Positions 10,577 to 21,405 of a DNA stretch of 64,000 nucleotides are shown here, piece by piece. Position 1 is the stretch's first letter, and the number at the start of each line of letters is the position of its first letter. The DNA comes from Eublepharis macularius (lineage: Eukaryota; Chordata; Lepidosauria; Squamata; Eublepharidae). Location of the stretch: the NCBI RefSeq assembly GCF_028583425.1, contig NC_072790.1, forward strand, positions 13,126,552-13,190,551, given 5' to 3'. The notes beneath the pieces were generated by a model that worked only from the letters and a program-made list of their open reading frames with translations, did not search any database and was not told where the DNA came from. Position numbers and translations under genes: made by a program.

Positions 10577-12139
10577 TAGAGTGGTGGGTGCCTCTGAAAG
10601 AAAGCATTACAATTGAGCAAGAAGCAGTGGAAGTAATGCAGGTCCAAAACAGCTGAGCAGTCTAAGATACCTCCAAACAACTTACTGCTTGTGTGTGTGG
10701 ATGCTTGACTATTGACTATTGACCTCAATTACTCCGTGATTTTGCTGCTTGACTGCATGACTTTGTCCAGCAGACAATTGTTTAAAAGGGCACTCACAAA
10801 TCATATACGCTGGTCGTAAATAAATGCTGAGTTTTAATCAAATCCTAACTCTAGGTGTTCTGCTAAGGAACATTTGCATCCCTCAGTGGTGCTAATGGCT
10901 GCTGATTGGTTTGAATCGGCAGCATCTTTGCACAAGCTCAGTTTTGTAAAAACCTGGTGCAGATCTGTTTGGCAGGCATGAGTGGCTGTTGATCATGGGC
11001 CAAACGAACTGGCTGATCTGCTCACATTTGACCAACACCTTCAATCACTGTGAAATTCTCAGCATCCCCATCTTAGACTGGCAAGCAGATCAAGAGCTGC
11101 ACCAGTTAGTGGTGGTTCATGCTGAGTTCTCTTCATGTAAGGATACTATACTTTAAAAAAAATAGTCATAAAGGGAATTTTCTTGCATGGGGGGTGTTCT
11201 CCAGAGATGTTCACTCATACAGTTTCCCTCCCCTCAAAAGAAATGACTACACTGTATACACTTCCAAAATGAGACCGCTGAACTTGGTTTTCAAAGTTGG
11301 ATGGCAACCTATTACTTCAATATATCCCCAGTCTATACATCCCCAGGTTAAAATGTAAAACCCCACCATAAATGTAATTGGGGTCAAAATGACCCCATCA
11401 TTTTCAAAACAGTTGGGATTTTGATAAAAGACAAGACATAATAGACCCTTGGGATGGAAAGGAGGATTCCATTCCTGCCAGTTAAAGGATTAACAAAAAG
11501 AAGAAATATTTTGCACTCTTTCTCCTAACATTCCTGTAGCCTGACTTCAGGCTGCACTTGTAAGATTCTTGTAACTAACAGCTCTTTCTGTATAACAAAG
11601 GGAAACAATCAGCTCAGTTTCAGAGATGGCTAGGGGTCCTTTGAAGTTTTCTGACTGGAAGGTGCCTTTCAACCTGGAAATATGAAGAGCTTGGAAGGAT
11701 GTCGGCAAATATCTCCAGGCTTTTCTTGTGGGGGACAGAAAGACCCCGCTGAACAAAATTACAATACACTTCAGTTTGAGCTTTTCTCTGTGGCTATGGC
11801 ACATAAGGGAAGCTTTGATGGAGCACAAACACAGGGTTTTTCTGCTACTACGTACTCAACAATTCAAGTTGCAAACACTGATTTCCCTTGGGGCACTTTC
11901 AACCACCAAAACTGAAAGTACTGTAAACCTCAAAGCCAAAAGTGTGATTTTTTTTCCACCACAAATATCTCTATATAAAAATTATGGACAGATGTTTTAA
12001 TTTCCTCTCTTTGCTCCACCTTCTTATAAAAACAAGATAATAGGTGTTAGTCCCTCTATTTACATGTAGAAATGCTGCTAAAATAATTTTGCGGCATTTG
12101 TTGGAGTCACTAGAAACCTCAAATATGATTATTTTTTTA
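10577..12139. other. Unassigned sequence, 1.5 kb
   Basis: No gene or recognised repeat. Several frames of 60-90 codons show no protein-like features. Confidence 0.4.
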
Positions 12140-12610
12140 AATCTTTTTATTTTCGTCATTTATAGTCCACCTTTCTCGCTGAGACTCAAGGCGGATTACA
12201 CAGTATGAGGTTAATACAATCAGTATCAAGTAAGTACGTTTCAATACAATACCATAGGGTAAACAGATACACGTTCAAAGACATAGCATCAGCAAGGATC
12301 CAAGACATAGTAGAAAATACTGAAGCAAAACATAATCAGTCCTACGACTAACATGGAGCGCTGGTCGTACATAGGAGTACATATTTAAAGCAGCAGATAA
12401 TATGTAAGGCAAAAATGGTGATGAAGCCTATAATCCCCAACTCGTTAGCAAAGCATCTGAGACCCCCTCCCTACAATACAGCCTTCCCATTTGAGTAAAA
12501 AGCCTTTTTAAATAGTTCGGTTTTGCATCGTTTACAGAAAGCCAGGAGAGTGGGGGCTCTTCTGACTTCCTCAGGCAGGTCATTCCACAGGATAGGGTAT
12601 GTACTTTCCG
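12140..12610 (-). mobile_element. L2-like LINE 3' end
   Basis: The minus strand encodes LWNDLPEEVRRAPTLLAFC (12,535-12,600), the conserved C-terminal motif of L2 ORF2, then a 3' UTR ending at CGCCTTGAGTCTCAGCGAG near 12,180. The 5' part of the element is missing. A small scrap of the same region is at 1.82 kb. Confidence 0.75.
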
Positions 12611-12677
12611 TTTAAGCCAAGTCTTTTGGGGGTTAGAATGACCCCCATACACCCTTTTGATGAACCTCAGACTTAAA

Positions 12678-12795
12678 ACTAATTGGGGAGACCGGGGTTC
12701 ATACCCCCACTCTACCATGAAACTTACTGGGTAGTCTTGGGACAACCACCCACTGTCACTTCACAGGCTGTTGTGAAGATGAAAGAGGTGAGCAA
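12678..12795 (+). mobile_element. SINE fragment
   Basis: B-box-like GGGGTTCATACCCCC, then ACTGGGTAGTCTTGGGACA and TTCACAGGCTGTTGTGAAG. The tRNA-like head's first half and the 3' tail are missing. Confidence 0.55.
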
Positions 12796-12803
12796 ACCAT
12801 GCG

Positions 12804-12910
12804 GTCCCTAACCTTGTTGAACCTGTGGGCACTTGTGGAATTTTGAGAACAGATAACGCATGCCGGATCAAAATGGCAGCTACAGATAATAGGTAAGGTC
12901 ACAAAATACT
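12804..12910. mobile_element. Fragment of hAT-like family C
   Basis: GGTCCCTAACCTTGTTGAAC, then GTGGGCACTTGTGGAATTTT and AAAATGGCAGC. Joined directly to a half copy of MITE family A. Confidence 0.5.
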
Positions 12911-13029
12911 GGGCAATCTCAACTCCCCTCTGTCCGGAGATCAGGGGGCGGGGCCACCAGCCATGTGACCATTTTCTCCGAGGGCAACCCACTGAGATCC
13001 ATCACCTCTTTTCCCAGAAAAAAGCCCTG
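12911..13029. mobile_element. Half copy of MITE family A
   Basis: Carries the right arm from CAATCTCAACTCCCCTCTGT to the terminal GAAAAAAGCCCTG. The left arm is absent, so only one inverted repeat remains. Confidence 0.75.
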
Positions 13030-13577
13030 GTCAGGACCTCTGCTTCATGTTCCTCGTGACTAGATCAGAGCATTATCTCCTAGCATCACATTGGCCCCTG
13101 CTTGGGCCTCCTTATAGCAAGTGTTGAATTCCTTCCCACATTAACAAACACCAGGTTTATGGAGCACTTTTGAGCAACTATAAGGCAGGAACGATGCAGA
13201 TATAAACACTGAACAGAGCAGATTTGTACTTGGTTGCCACGGCGGCTTCCCTAGCAGTACAGCGTGTCCTCTGAAAAGCAAGCTGATGGGAGTTCTGTGC
13301 CAGCTAATGCCAGCTTTGGAAGCACATGGCATGGGAACAGGCAAGGAAAGAAGCCAAACTGTGACAGGGATAAGGCATGCTCGACTCCGTAGCACAGTAA
13401 AAAGGCAGAAGTTGTGTATCTAGCAGAGATGTTCTTTCTGCTTTTATAGCCAAACAAGAAAGTTGGTATAATGACAAAATTTCCTACATTCAGTTGCATG
13501 TTTCCTTCCAAAGAGAGTTAGGCTTTTTGCTGCTTTTAGACAATAAGATCCGGTCCAAAGACGTTGAGGATTTTAGA
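13030..13577. other. Unassigned sequence
   Basis: No gene or recognised repeat. Confidence 0.4.
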
Positions 13578-13812
13578 AAGAGGCTGTGTAGTGTAGTGGT
13601 TAGCGTGTAAGCCTAGACGGTGGGAGACCCAGGTTCACACCCATACTCTGCTGTAGAAACTCGGTGGTTGATCTTGGAACAGTCATTCTCACATTGTCTC
13701 GCCTGCCTCTCAGGGTTTTTGTGAAGATCAAATGGAGGATGGAAGAACTACGTACACCACTGGGAGCTGCTTGGAGGAAGGGGGGGCAGATAAAAATGCA
13801 CTAAATAAATAA
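13578..13812 (+). mobile_element. tRNA-headed SINE
   Basis: Head GTGTAGTGTAGTGGTTAGCG (A-box-like), B-box-like GGTTCACACCC, body CTCTCAGGGTTTTTGTGAAG, and tail GGGGCAGATAAAAATGC with AAATAAATAA. A different subfamily from the copy that follows at 13,929. Confidence 0.75.
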
Positions 13813-13928
13813 TCAAAATAAACAAATATAAGTAGGTTTGCTGAGAACTTGAACACAAGGATGATTGGTAGGAAAAAGTATCTCCATTGAAAATATGGGA
13901 GGTGAAGTTCCAATTGAATCCCTTGTCT

Positions 13929-14178
13929 GAGAGCCAGTTTGGTGTAGTGGTTAAGAGCAGCAGGACTCTAATCTGGAGAACCGGGTTTGTTTCCCCACTC
14001 CTCTGCTTGAAGCCAGCTGGGTGATCTTGGGTCGGTCACAGCTTCTCAGAGCTGTCTTGGCCCCACCCACCTCACAGGGAGATCGTTGTGAGGATAATAA
14101 TAACACACTTTGTAAACCACTCTGAGTGTGGCATTTTGTCCTGAAGGGCTGTATATAAATCAAATGTTGTTGTTGTTA
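13929..14178 (+). mobile_element. tRNA-headed SINE (family A), near full length
   Basis: Starts GAGAGCCAGTTTGGTGTAGT (A-box-like TGGTGTAGTGG), B-box-like GGGTTTGTTTCC, CTTGAAGCCAGCTGGGTG body, TATAAATCAAATG, and a short GTT repeat tail. The tRNA-like head identifies an RNA polymerase III promoter of a SINE, not a functional tRNA. The 3' end touches the (TG)n end of a BovB copy. Confidence 0.85.
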
Positions 14179-14179
14179 C

Positions 14180-14612
14180 TGTGTGTGTGTAATGTGCTGT
14201 CAAGTTGCCTCCAACCTATGGCGACCCCGTGAATGAAAGACCTCCAAAATGTCCTATCATTAACAGACTTGCTCAGATCTTGCAAACTGGAGGACGTGAC
14301 TTCTTTTATTGAGTCACGCCATCTCATTTTAGGTCTTCCTCTTTTCCTACTGCCTTCCACTTTTCCTAGCATTATTGACTTTTCCAGAGAATCTTCTCAT
14401 GATGTGACCAAAGTACGATAGCTTCAGTTTTGTCATTTTAGCTTCTAGGGAGGATTCAGGCTTGATCTGATCTAGTACCCACTTATTTGTCTTTTTGGCT
14501 GTTTTTAGTCTCCCTTTGGGTTGATGATTTCAATTTCCTCATTAACTTTAAAATTGTGTAATTCCTCAGTAGACAATACTTTTGTCTTTTTGATGTTCAG
14601 ATGTTGTTGTTG
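14180..14612 (-). mobile_element. BovB/RTE LINE 3' end
   Basis: The minus strand encodes MLGKVEGSRKRGRPKMRWRD, followed by DLSKSVNDRTFWRSFIHGV. This is the highly characteristic C-terminus of BovB (RTE clade) ORF. Upstream on that strand an internal deletion joins it to ELHNFKVN. The 3' end is capped by a short TG repeat (14,182-14,191). Confidence 0.9.
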
Positions 14613-15686
14613 TTGTTTACATTCCCTGGCCCATAGGCTTGCTGGATCCCCGAGGGGCCAAAGCAAAGGGCAGTGGTGTATTCACCCCTTGCATGCAGGT
14701 GAAGTGGGTATGGGCGCCTGTGCTCCCCCATTGTCCTGAAAAATGACAGAGTAGAGTGGGAATGTGCGCACTTTACTCCCCCTCAGGTGCCTTTCCCCTC
14801 CACTGGACAGGTGAGCAGATGGGGTGGCAAGTGGGGGCACGGAGGCTGGCAACCGACTGGCCAAGTTTGTCTTGAGCATAGCGCCCCACTGAACAGCTTT
14901 GCACGTGCTCAGTAGCGACTTGTGCTACAGAGCCAGGGGCATGCCACACGGAGCTTCTTTTGGTCAATTGGAGAAGTAAGCCATCTAATTTACCAGACAG
15001 TAAGTAGGCAGTGCACTTTCCTGGAAGTAAGCCCTTTTGAATAACATGGGGTTTACCTCTGAGTAGACATACTTAGGACTGTCCAGTGTGTTATAAAGCA
15101 TTTAGTTACTTGCAGTCAATCCCCTCTTTTGGGATTGTGTAAATAGCCCACGTTCATCCATTGAACTTCATAGGTGAGTGGGGATTTAAGCTCATGCTTC
15201 CCAGGTACTAGTCTCACATTCTCTCCACTACACCGCACTGTCTACACAGAGTAGCATGCTTGTGCATGGGAGCTTTCCCAATAATCGTAACTGCAGGAAG
15301 TCCCACGAGCAGAAGAATTCCGAGGAGGGGATAATAAACCCTACTAAAGGAAGCCCATCTTTAGCCTGTGAAACTCTGCAAAACTCTGTAAATGGTTATG
15401 CAGAAACCTCATCCAGAAAGTTATAGGATTCTCTGTAAATACTCTACCAAAATGCAAATAACTAGCTCTCGTATTGTACTTCATCTTCCCACAAGGCTAT
15501 GGCATGTGAAAGAGCTTGTGAGAAAGTTACAGTCATTTGTAGAGAACAAACAAGCACATTTTTTGAGCTGTACAGTGTTGCTGATCGCTATCGGATATTC
15601 TGGTGCCCTGCATTTTGTACCGGCTTTATAGGTTCTTGTGGGAGGGTTTTTTCCCCTTGTTTATTTCTGTGTAGGTTAGAGAACAT
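14613..15686. other. Mostly unassigned; SINE scrap at 15,165-15,255
   Basis: A reverse-oriented SINE head fragment ending CACTACACCGCACTG lies at 15,165-15,255. The rest holds no recognised gene or repeat. Confidence 0.45.
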
Positions 15687-16117
15687 CAGGGCTCATTTTG
15701 AGGGGAAATGCACAGGAACGCAGTTCCAGCAGTTCCCCAAAGAGGTCACATGTCAGGTGGCCCTGCCCACCTGACTCTCGGCCATTTTGGGCCTGGTTCA
15801 ACCTGGATTGGGGCTGAAACTGCCCGGATCGGGCCTCTGACGGGTGGTGGATTACTCTCCCGCTCAGCAGCGGCCCGATCCTGACCATTTTGGGCCCCTT
15901 TTGGCCATTTCCCCCCTTTTGCCATTTTGGGCCCAATTTTGGCCCTGAACGGCCAGGATTGGGTCCAAAACAGCCAGGATAGGTGATGTCAGGGGGTGTG
16001 GCATATGAAAATTGGTTATACTAATGACACGCTTCCGGTGCTGGCAAGGGGCATGGCATATGCTAATGAGTTGTGCTAATGAGTTCCTCCAGCTCTTTTT
16101 CTACGAAATGACCCCTG
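15687..16117. mobile_element. GC-rich hAT-type MITE, family B copy 1
   Basis: A 431-bp element starting CAGGGCTCATTTTGAGGG and ending CTACGAAATGACCCCTG. It is flanked on both sides by GAGAACAT (15,679-15,686 and 16,118-16,125), a perfect 8-bp target duplication. The interior repeats GGCCATTTTGGGCC and GGCCAGGATTGGG-type motifs. No ORF. Other copies are at 20.4 and 24.7 kb in the opposite orientation. Confidence 0.88.
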
Positions 16118-16125
16118 GAGAACAT

Positions 16126-16900
16126 GAAGTCTTTTAAAAGAAATTCAGATATATCAAAACTTTTGAAATTCAGTACACCAAGACTTTTGAAAAATGGTCT
16201 TGTGTAGAAAGCCACCCTATCTTAGTCATGGATGTGCATTAGAAACTTACTTTTCACGATACTTTCACATCAATCATTAATGATTCAAATTCAAGATGAA
16301 TTATTTCCATCACTGGGAAGTGTTAATCTGGCAAATCACTGTCCCGTTTTCTTTTTCAGGGTAGTGGGATTCAGGAGGGATGAGAATGACTCAGCAGATA
16401 TGTGCTTGACAGGGATGTCATCCAACCAGAGCAGTTAGCCGATCTCTCGAGCAATCAGAATATCCCAGTTGATGATGTGTGTAAGGTTTCATTTCTTGCT
16501 AATCATTGTTCCAGCTTGTTTGGAGGACTTTTTGATTCTATATAAACATGAATCTGTCCATTGTTCTCAGTTGCTTACCCCACTGTCTCCTAATCAGGAT
16601 CAAAGTCTCTGCACATGCTCTAAGGTGGGGCAGAGTCAGAGGCTTTGCCTGAGATGACATTCCCTCCCCCACAATGATGGAAAGCCTGCCTGTCACAGGA
16701 GAAAGAGACAAAGCCTTTGTTTGCACACCCAGACAAAGCTAGGCTACAGAGACCAGCGGGAAATCGAGGCAAGACTTTGTGTTAGCCTGTGTGCTTTGCA
16801 TACTAAGGTGGGGAAATAGTGGCAGAGACTTAAGGTTTCCAGCAAAATAGTAAAGAGAAAGCAAACAGGCCACTTAAGCAGAGAGTACTCTGGAGGAATC
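16126..16900. other. Unassigned sequence
   Basis: No gene or recognised repeat. Confidence 0.4.
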
Positions 16901-16904
16901 ATTG

Positions 16905-17075
16905 AACATAAGAAGAACCTTTCTGGATCCAGCCGCCTAGTTCAGCATCCTGTTTCTCATGTGGCCCACCAGTTATTCTGTAGGGCCAATAACAGGGCAT
17001 AGAGGCCGAGGCCTGCCTCTGATCTTGGCCCCAAGCACTCGGCTTCTGAATATGGAGGTTCTCCTTTATTTATAA
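16905..17075. repeat. Interspersed repeat fragment
   Basis: AACATAAGAAGAACC, CTGGATCCAGCC, TTCAGCATCCTGTTTCTC and GGCCCACCAG follow in order. I recall this as a common squamate interspersed repeat but cannot name the family with certainty. Confidence 0.5.
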
Positions 17076-17084
17076 CACTAACTT

Positions 17085-17955
17085 GATACCTGTGCTTCGC
17101 TATGGTATTTAACTACTTTAAATCCAGTTATAATATTTATGGGTATGTAACATTTTTTGGTTTGTGTGTGTGTGTGTGTGTTTTAGTTGGTTTTGTAGTA
17201 TAATAGCATAGTACCCGAGCTTCACAAAGGTGTTTGAATAAAGTGAAGCGAGTTATCCCTATTCAGGAGTCTTGTACTGTCTTTCTTCAACTGTCTGCAG
17301 TTTCCTTTACCTGATTTTTACCTCAAAACACAGAGTTCCACAGCTGAACAATCAGAGAGAGGGGGGTGCAAGCAGGCAGGAGTCTGCCAGCCACACAGGA
17401 AAGCCAGGCCCCCCAGGGAGATTGGCAACCCTCATGAACTTTGAGGGGGGGGGCTGGGAGCGGCATTTGACCTCAGAACACATTCAATGGCTCCCAATAG
17501 CAACTGCATACTGTTTTGAATGTGGGTGGTGAGGACCAATCAGACTACATATGCAAATGACCTCTGTGTTCCAGCTGTCTCTGGGGGGGGGATGAGGTGT
17601 GGAATGTCGTGGGTCCCCAATCAGCCCGCAGATGCAAATAACTTTGAAAGGCTGGCCCAATCAGGGAAGAGTTGCCAAACTGGCAGTGGGTGGGGACACA
17701 AGCAGGCAGCAGCCTGCCAGCCACACAGGGAAGCTGTATCCCTTTGGGAAAACACATTTAACCCCTTTTTACCCTCTTAGGGGGCAAATTTCTTAACATC
17801 CCTTCTTAGTGGGTATTTACATCATGAAAGGAATGTTCTCCCCAAATTTCATGTTTCTAGGTCCAGGAGTTTGGGCTGGGTGTTGATGAGTCAGTCAGGA
17901 CACTTGTCTTTATATTAATATATATAGATATTATAATCCTATTATGTAAAAGGCT
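17085..17955 (+). mobile_element. DNA-transposon-like element with internal duplication
   Basis: The left end has ATACCTGTGCTTCGCTATGG and the right end TGAGTCAGTCAGGACACTTG followed by an AT-rich ATTAATATATATAGATA. These ends are typical of a widespread animal non-autonomous DNA transposon whose family I cannot name. A (GT)n run is at 17,163-17,182. An internal module with AAGCAGGCAG and CTGCCAGCCACACAGG occurs twice, near 17,371 and 17,698. Confidence 0.45.
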
Positions 17956-18079
17956 AAGCATATTCAAGACAACTCACTTGCTACCCTGGTGCACTTCCAG
18001 AGGGTGCTGCTGTGGAGAGAATCCCAGATGAGGCAGCCGGACCTCCAGAGAGTGTGCCATGGCAGGAAGCCCAGGCCAG

Positions 18080-19190
18080 GATCAGGCGCGGAGCAGGCAG
18101 CAATGCCTGCCCTTCACCTTCACCCAGCTGGGATCAGGAGTGGAGCAGGTGGCAATGCCTGCCCCCCCCCCCACCTTCACCCAGATGGAATCAGGAGCAG
18201 AGCAGGTGGAAATTCCCATCCTCTGCCTTCACCCAGCTGGGATCAGGAGAGGAGAAGGTGGCAATGCCCACCCTCCGCCTTCACCCAGCTGGGATCAGGA
18301 ATGAAATGGGTGGCAATGCCCATCTTCTTCCGTCAACCAGCTGGGATCAGAAGCAGAGCACGTGGCAATGCCCACCTTTCACCTTCACCAAGTTGGGATC
18401 AGGAGCAAAGCAGGTGGCAATGCCCACCCTTAGCCATCACCCAGCTGTTATCAGGAGTGGAGCAGGTGGCAAGGCCCACTCCCCATCTTCACCCAGCTGG
18501 TATCAGGAGCAGAGCAGGTGACAAGGCCCGTCCCCTTCACCCAGCTGGGATCGATAGAGGAGCAGGTAGCAATGCCCACCTCCCAACTTCACCCAGCCAG
18601 GATCAGGTGTGGAGCAGGAGGCAATGCCTGCCCCCCTTCACCCGTCCTGGATCAGGCACATAGTAGGAGATAATGCCCACCTCCTCTTCACCCGGCTGGG
18701 ATCAGGTGTGGAGCAGGAGGCAATGCCTGCCCCCCTTCACCCGTCCTGGATCAGGCACATAGTAGGAGATAATGCCCACCTCCTCTTCACCCGGCTGGGA
18801 TCAGGTGTGGAGCAGGAGGCAATGCCCACCCCTCCAATTAACCTGGCTGGAATCAGTCGAAGAGCAGGAGGCAATGCCCCCTCCTACTTCACCTGGCCGG
18901 AATCAGGCGCAGAGCAGGCAGCAATGCCTGCCCCTTCACCCAGCTGGGATCAGACACAGAGCAGGAGGCAATGCCTGCTCCCGCTTCACCTGGCTGAGAT
19001 CAGGTGCAGAGCAGGCAGCAGTGCTCACCCCTTCACCCGTCTGGGATCAGGAGTGGAGCGGGTGGCAATGCCCTCCCCCCCTTCACTCAGCTGGGATCAG
19101 GTGCAGAGGAAGTGGCCATGCCCACCCCCTGCCTTCATCCAAGTGTTATCAGTGACGGAGGAGGAGGGAATGCCCACCTGCCTGCCCCCC
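18080..19190. repeat. Minisatellite, units of about 52-54 bp
   Basis: Roughly 20 head-to-tail units. Each contains CAGCTGGGATCAGG, GGAGCAGGTGGCAATGCC and CACCTTCACC variants. Spacing of the GATCAGG word is about 52 bp in the left half and 54 bp in the right. A 108-bp two-unit block around 18,600-18,820 is duplicated almost exactly, which implies recent slippage or unequal exchange. All three plus frames are open for long distances (up to 224 codons), but the same repeat is read in different frames, so no protein is inferred. Confidence 0.93.
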
Positions 19191-19356
19191 CCCAATTTCT
19201 AGAGCCCATTGTATTTTTTCTGACATTGGACATTCTGACATTGGACATTGGACTTCATTTGCTACATGGATGCCGACTCACCCAAATCAGAGAGATCCTC
19301 CTGCAGCTCTTCATAATCTATTTTGGTTTTCATGAGTAATTTGGTGATGAGGGAAG

Positions 19357-20095
19357 TGTTAAAAGTGGAGGATTTAACACTGTCCCTTCCTTCAGGTTTT
19401 AGAGGCGGAAAAACCAGAAAGTTCGAAAAATAGAGCGCTCAGGGCATCTGTTTACTCCTTACTGCCCTGAACTATCCTTTGATGTGTACATTGCTAATCT
19501 CAAAACTTCCTCCTCATGACAGCCTTCTCTTCCTCCTTTGTCACACAACTATCTCTTCTCTTCATCTTGCATTTGCATCTTGAGAGCCAGTTTGGTGTAG
19601 TGGTTAAGAGTAGTAGGGCTCTAGAGAACCAGGTTTCATTCCCCACTCCTCCGCTTGAAGCCAGCTGGGTGAACTTGGGATTGTCACAGCTCTTCCAGAG
19701 CTCTCTCAGCTCCACCCACCTCACAGGGGGACTGTTGTGGGGGTAATAATAACATACTTCATAAACTGCTCTGAGTGTGTATTAAGTTGTTCTAAAGGAA
19801 GGTATATAAACTGAATGTTGTTACTACTACTGCTGCTGCTACTGCTACTGCTACTACTGCTACTACTGTGGATGCAGAACTTATCCTGCAATCCATGCCC
19901 ATCCTAAGACAAGATAGGTAGATAGGAAACTATCTCTCCTCTTTTCTATCAGAGTATGGAGTTCCTGTAATAAAGAACTCTTATTTCTTTTCTAAACCAA
20001 AGCTAAGTGTAAGTTTGTTATTTTCTCTCTCACACACACACCGGCCAGCAAGCTCCAAAACAACCATCATGTTTATTTATGCTGCTCTGCAACCT
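19357..20095 (+). mobile_element. LTR (family 2), split by a SINE
   Basis: The left part begins TGTTAAAAGTGGAGGATTTA. The right part contains ATCCTGCAATCCATG, GGAGTTCCTGTAATAAAGAA and TTTCTTTTCTAAACC, colinear with the LTRs at 33.94 and 36.55 kb. AATAAA is the likely polyadenylation signal. A SINE (19,582-19,868) interrupts it. The other LTR of this insertion was not found nearby, so it may be a solo LTR. Confidence 0.6.
19582..19868 (+). mobile_element. tRNA-headed SINE (family A)
   Basis: GAGAGCCAGTTTGGTGTAGT head, a short deletion before the B-box-like CAGGTTTCATTCC, CTTGAAGCCAGCTGGGTG body, TATAAACTGAATG, and a long imperfect (TACTGC)n tail. Inserted in an older LTR. Confidence 0.85.
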
Positions 20096-20140
20096 TCCTA
20101 CTACTAGTTTATGGAGGCCTAGTTTTAATAGGAAGAGGGG

Positions 20141-20330
20141 CTGTGGCTCAGTTAGAGCAGGCGGGACGTCCCCGGTTCAATCCTCACATCTCCTGTTCAA
20201 AAGAATCAGGGAGTGGGGCATGTGAAAGACCCACCCACACTCTCTTCTGCCTGAGATCTGGGAGAGCATCCACCAGTCAGAACAGACAATATTGCCTACT
20301 TGTGACAGCTTCATGTGTTCAAGGAACAGG
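20141..20330 (+). mobile_element. tRNA-headed SINE (family B)
   Basis: A-box-like CTGTGGCTCAGTTAGAGC, B-box-like GGTTCAATCCTC, then GTGAAAGACC, CTGCCTGAGATCTGG, CAGTCAGAACAGACAATATT and CAGCTTCATGTGT. Another copy is at 33.19 kb. Confidence 0.75.
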
Positions 20331-20414
20331 TCTCCGTTTTACAAAAGAGAACCAACAATTCAAGATCTGAGATCTCTATGATGTCATCATTGTAAGAGCC
20401 ATGGGGGGGGGGAT

Positions 20415-20820
20415 CAGGGGTCATTTTGTAGAAAAAGAGCTGGAAGAACTCATTAGCATAGCTCATTAGCATAGCTCATTAGCATATGCCACTCCCCTTG
20501 ACATCACCAGAAACATGTCATTAGCACAATTGATTTGCATATGCCACACCCCCTGACATCACTTATCCTGACTGTTTTGGACCCAATCCTGGCCATTCAG
20601 GGCCGAAAAGGGGCCCAAAATGGTCAGGATTGGGCCGCTGCTGAGCAGGAGAGTGATCCACCACCCGTCAGAGGCCTACTCTGAGCCGTTTTGGCCCCAA
20701 TCCAGGATGAAACGGGCCCCAAATGGCCGAGAGTCAGGTGAGTGGGGCCACCTGACATGTGACCTCTTTGGGGAACTGCTGGAACTGCGTTCCTGTGCGT
20801 TCCCCCTCGAAATAAACCCT
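20415..20820. mobile_element. GC-rich hAT-type MITE, family B copy 2 (inverted)
   Basis: Starts CAGGGGTCATTTTGTAG and runs to CGAAATAAACCCT(G). Flanked by GGGGGGAT at 20,407-20,414 and 20,821-20,828. The last G of the element cannot be separated from the duplication. Opposite orientation to the copy at 15.7 kb. The CATTAGCATAGCT module near its left end is repeated. Confidence 0.82.
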
Positions 20821-21071
20821 GGGGGGATCAATGTCCATAACTCTGGGCATTCACACAGAAAGGGAGAGGTATTTATAACAATACTGGAGCCCACTGTGGA
20901 AGTGAGAATAGCTGATAGAACAGGAACTCTTCCTTCTAATGGCCTGGAATATGGGAGGGAAATCCCTTCAATGAGGGAGTTTCTATTCCAGCTAGAGTAG
21001 AGGGTTATGTCTGAAAATGTATTTTCCACTGAAAAGAATAGAACAGATCACTGGGTTGATTTCATAATATG

Positions 21072-21397
21072 CAGGGCTTTTTTCTGGGAAAAGAGGTGGT
21101 GGAACTCAGTGGTGGAACTCAGGACCGCACAATGACGTCACTTTGGGTCAGCTGGAACAAGGGGGGAGTTTTTTAAAGTTTAAATCGCCCTCGGCGAAAA
21201 TGGTCACATGGCCGGTGGCCCTGCCCCCTGATCTCCAGACAGAGGGGAGTTGAGATTGCCCTCTGCACCAGCAGCACGGAGGGCAATCTCAACTCCCCTC
21301 TGTCTGGAGATCAGGGGGCGGGGCCACCGGCCATGTGACCATTTTCAAGAGGTGCCGGAACTCCGTTCCACCACGTTCCTGCTGAAAAAAAGCCCTG
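21072..21397. mobile_element. Palindromic hAT-type MITE, family A copy 2
   Basis: A 326-bp copy of the element at 3,181 with CAGGGCTTTTTTCTGGG and GAAAAAAAGCCCTG ends. It has a perfect 8-bp target duplication ATAATATG (21,064-21,071 and 21,398-21,405). Confidence 0.92.
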
Positions 21398-21405
21398 ATA
21401 ATATG

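Noticed and set aside
10188..10607. 139-codon minus-strand frame
   Set aside because: Spans a LINE 3' tail and a palindromic MITE; no protein-like features.
13929..14000. tRNA gene suggested by A-box and B-box-like motifs
   Set aside because: No cloverleaf, and the same head with the same body and tail recurs elsewhere in the window: it is the promoter of a SINE. The same applies to 13,578, 19,582, 20,141, 32,394 and 33,186.
18080..19190. Regularly spaced repeats that could suggest a CRISPR-like array
   Set aside because: Units are contiguous and diverged with no unique spacers, and the DNA is clearly vertebrate.
17989..19202. Long plus-strand reading frames (up to 224 codons) rich in Pro, Gly, Gln and Arg
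   Set aside because: They run through a minisatellite and are open in several frames at once. Unit length drifts and no domain is recognisable.
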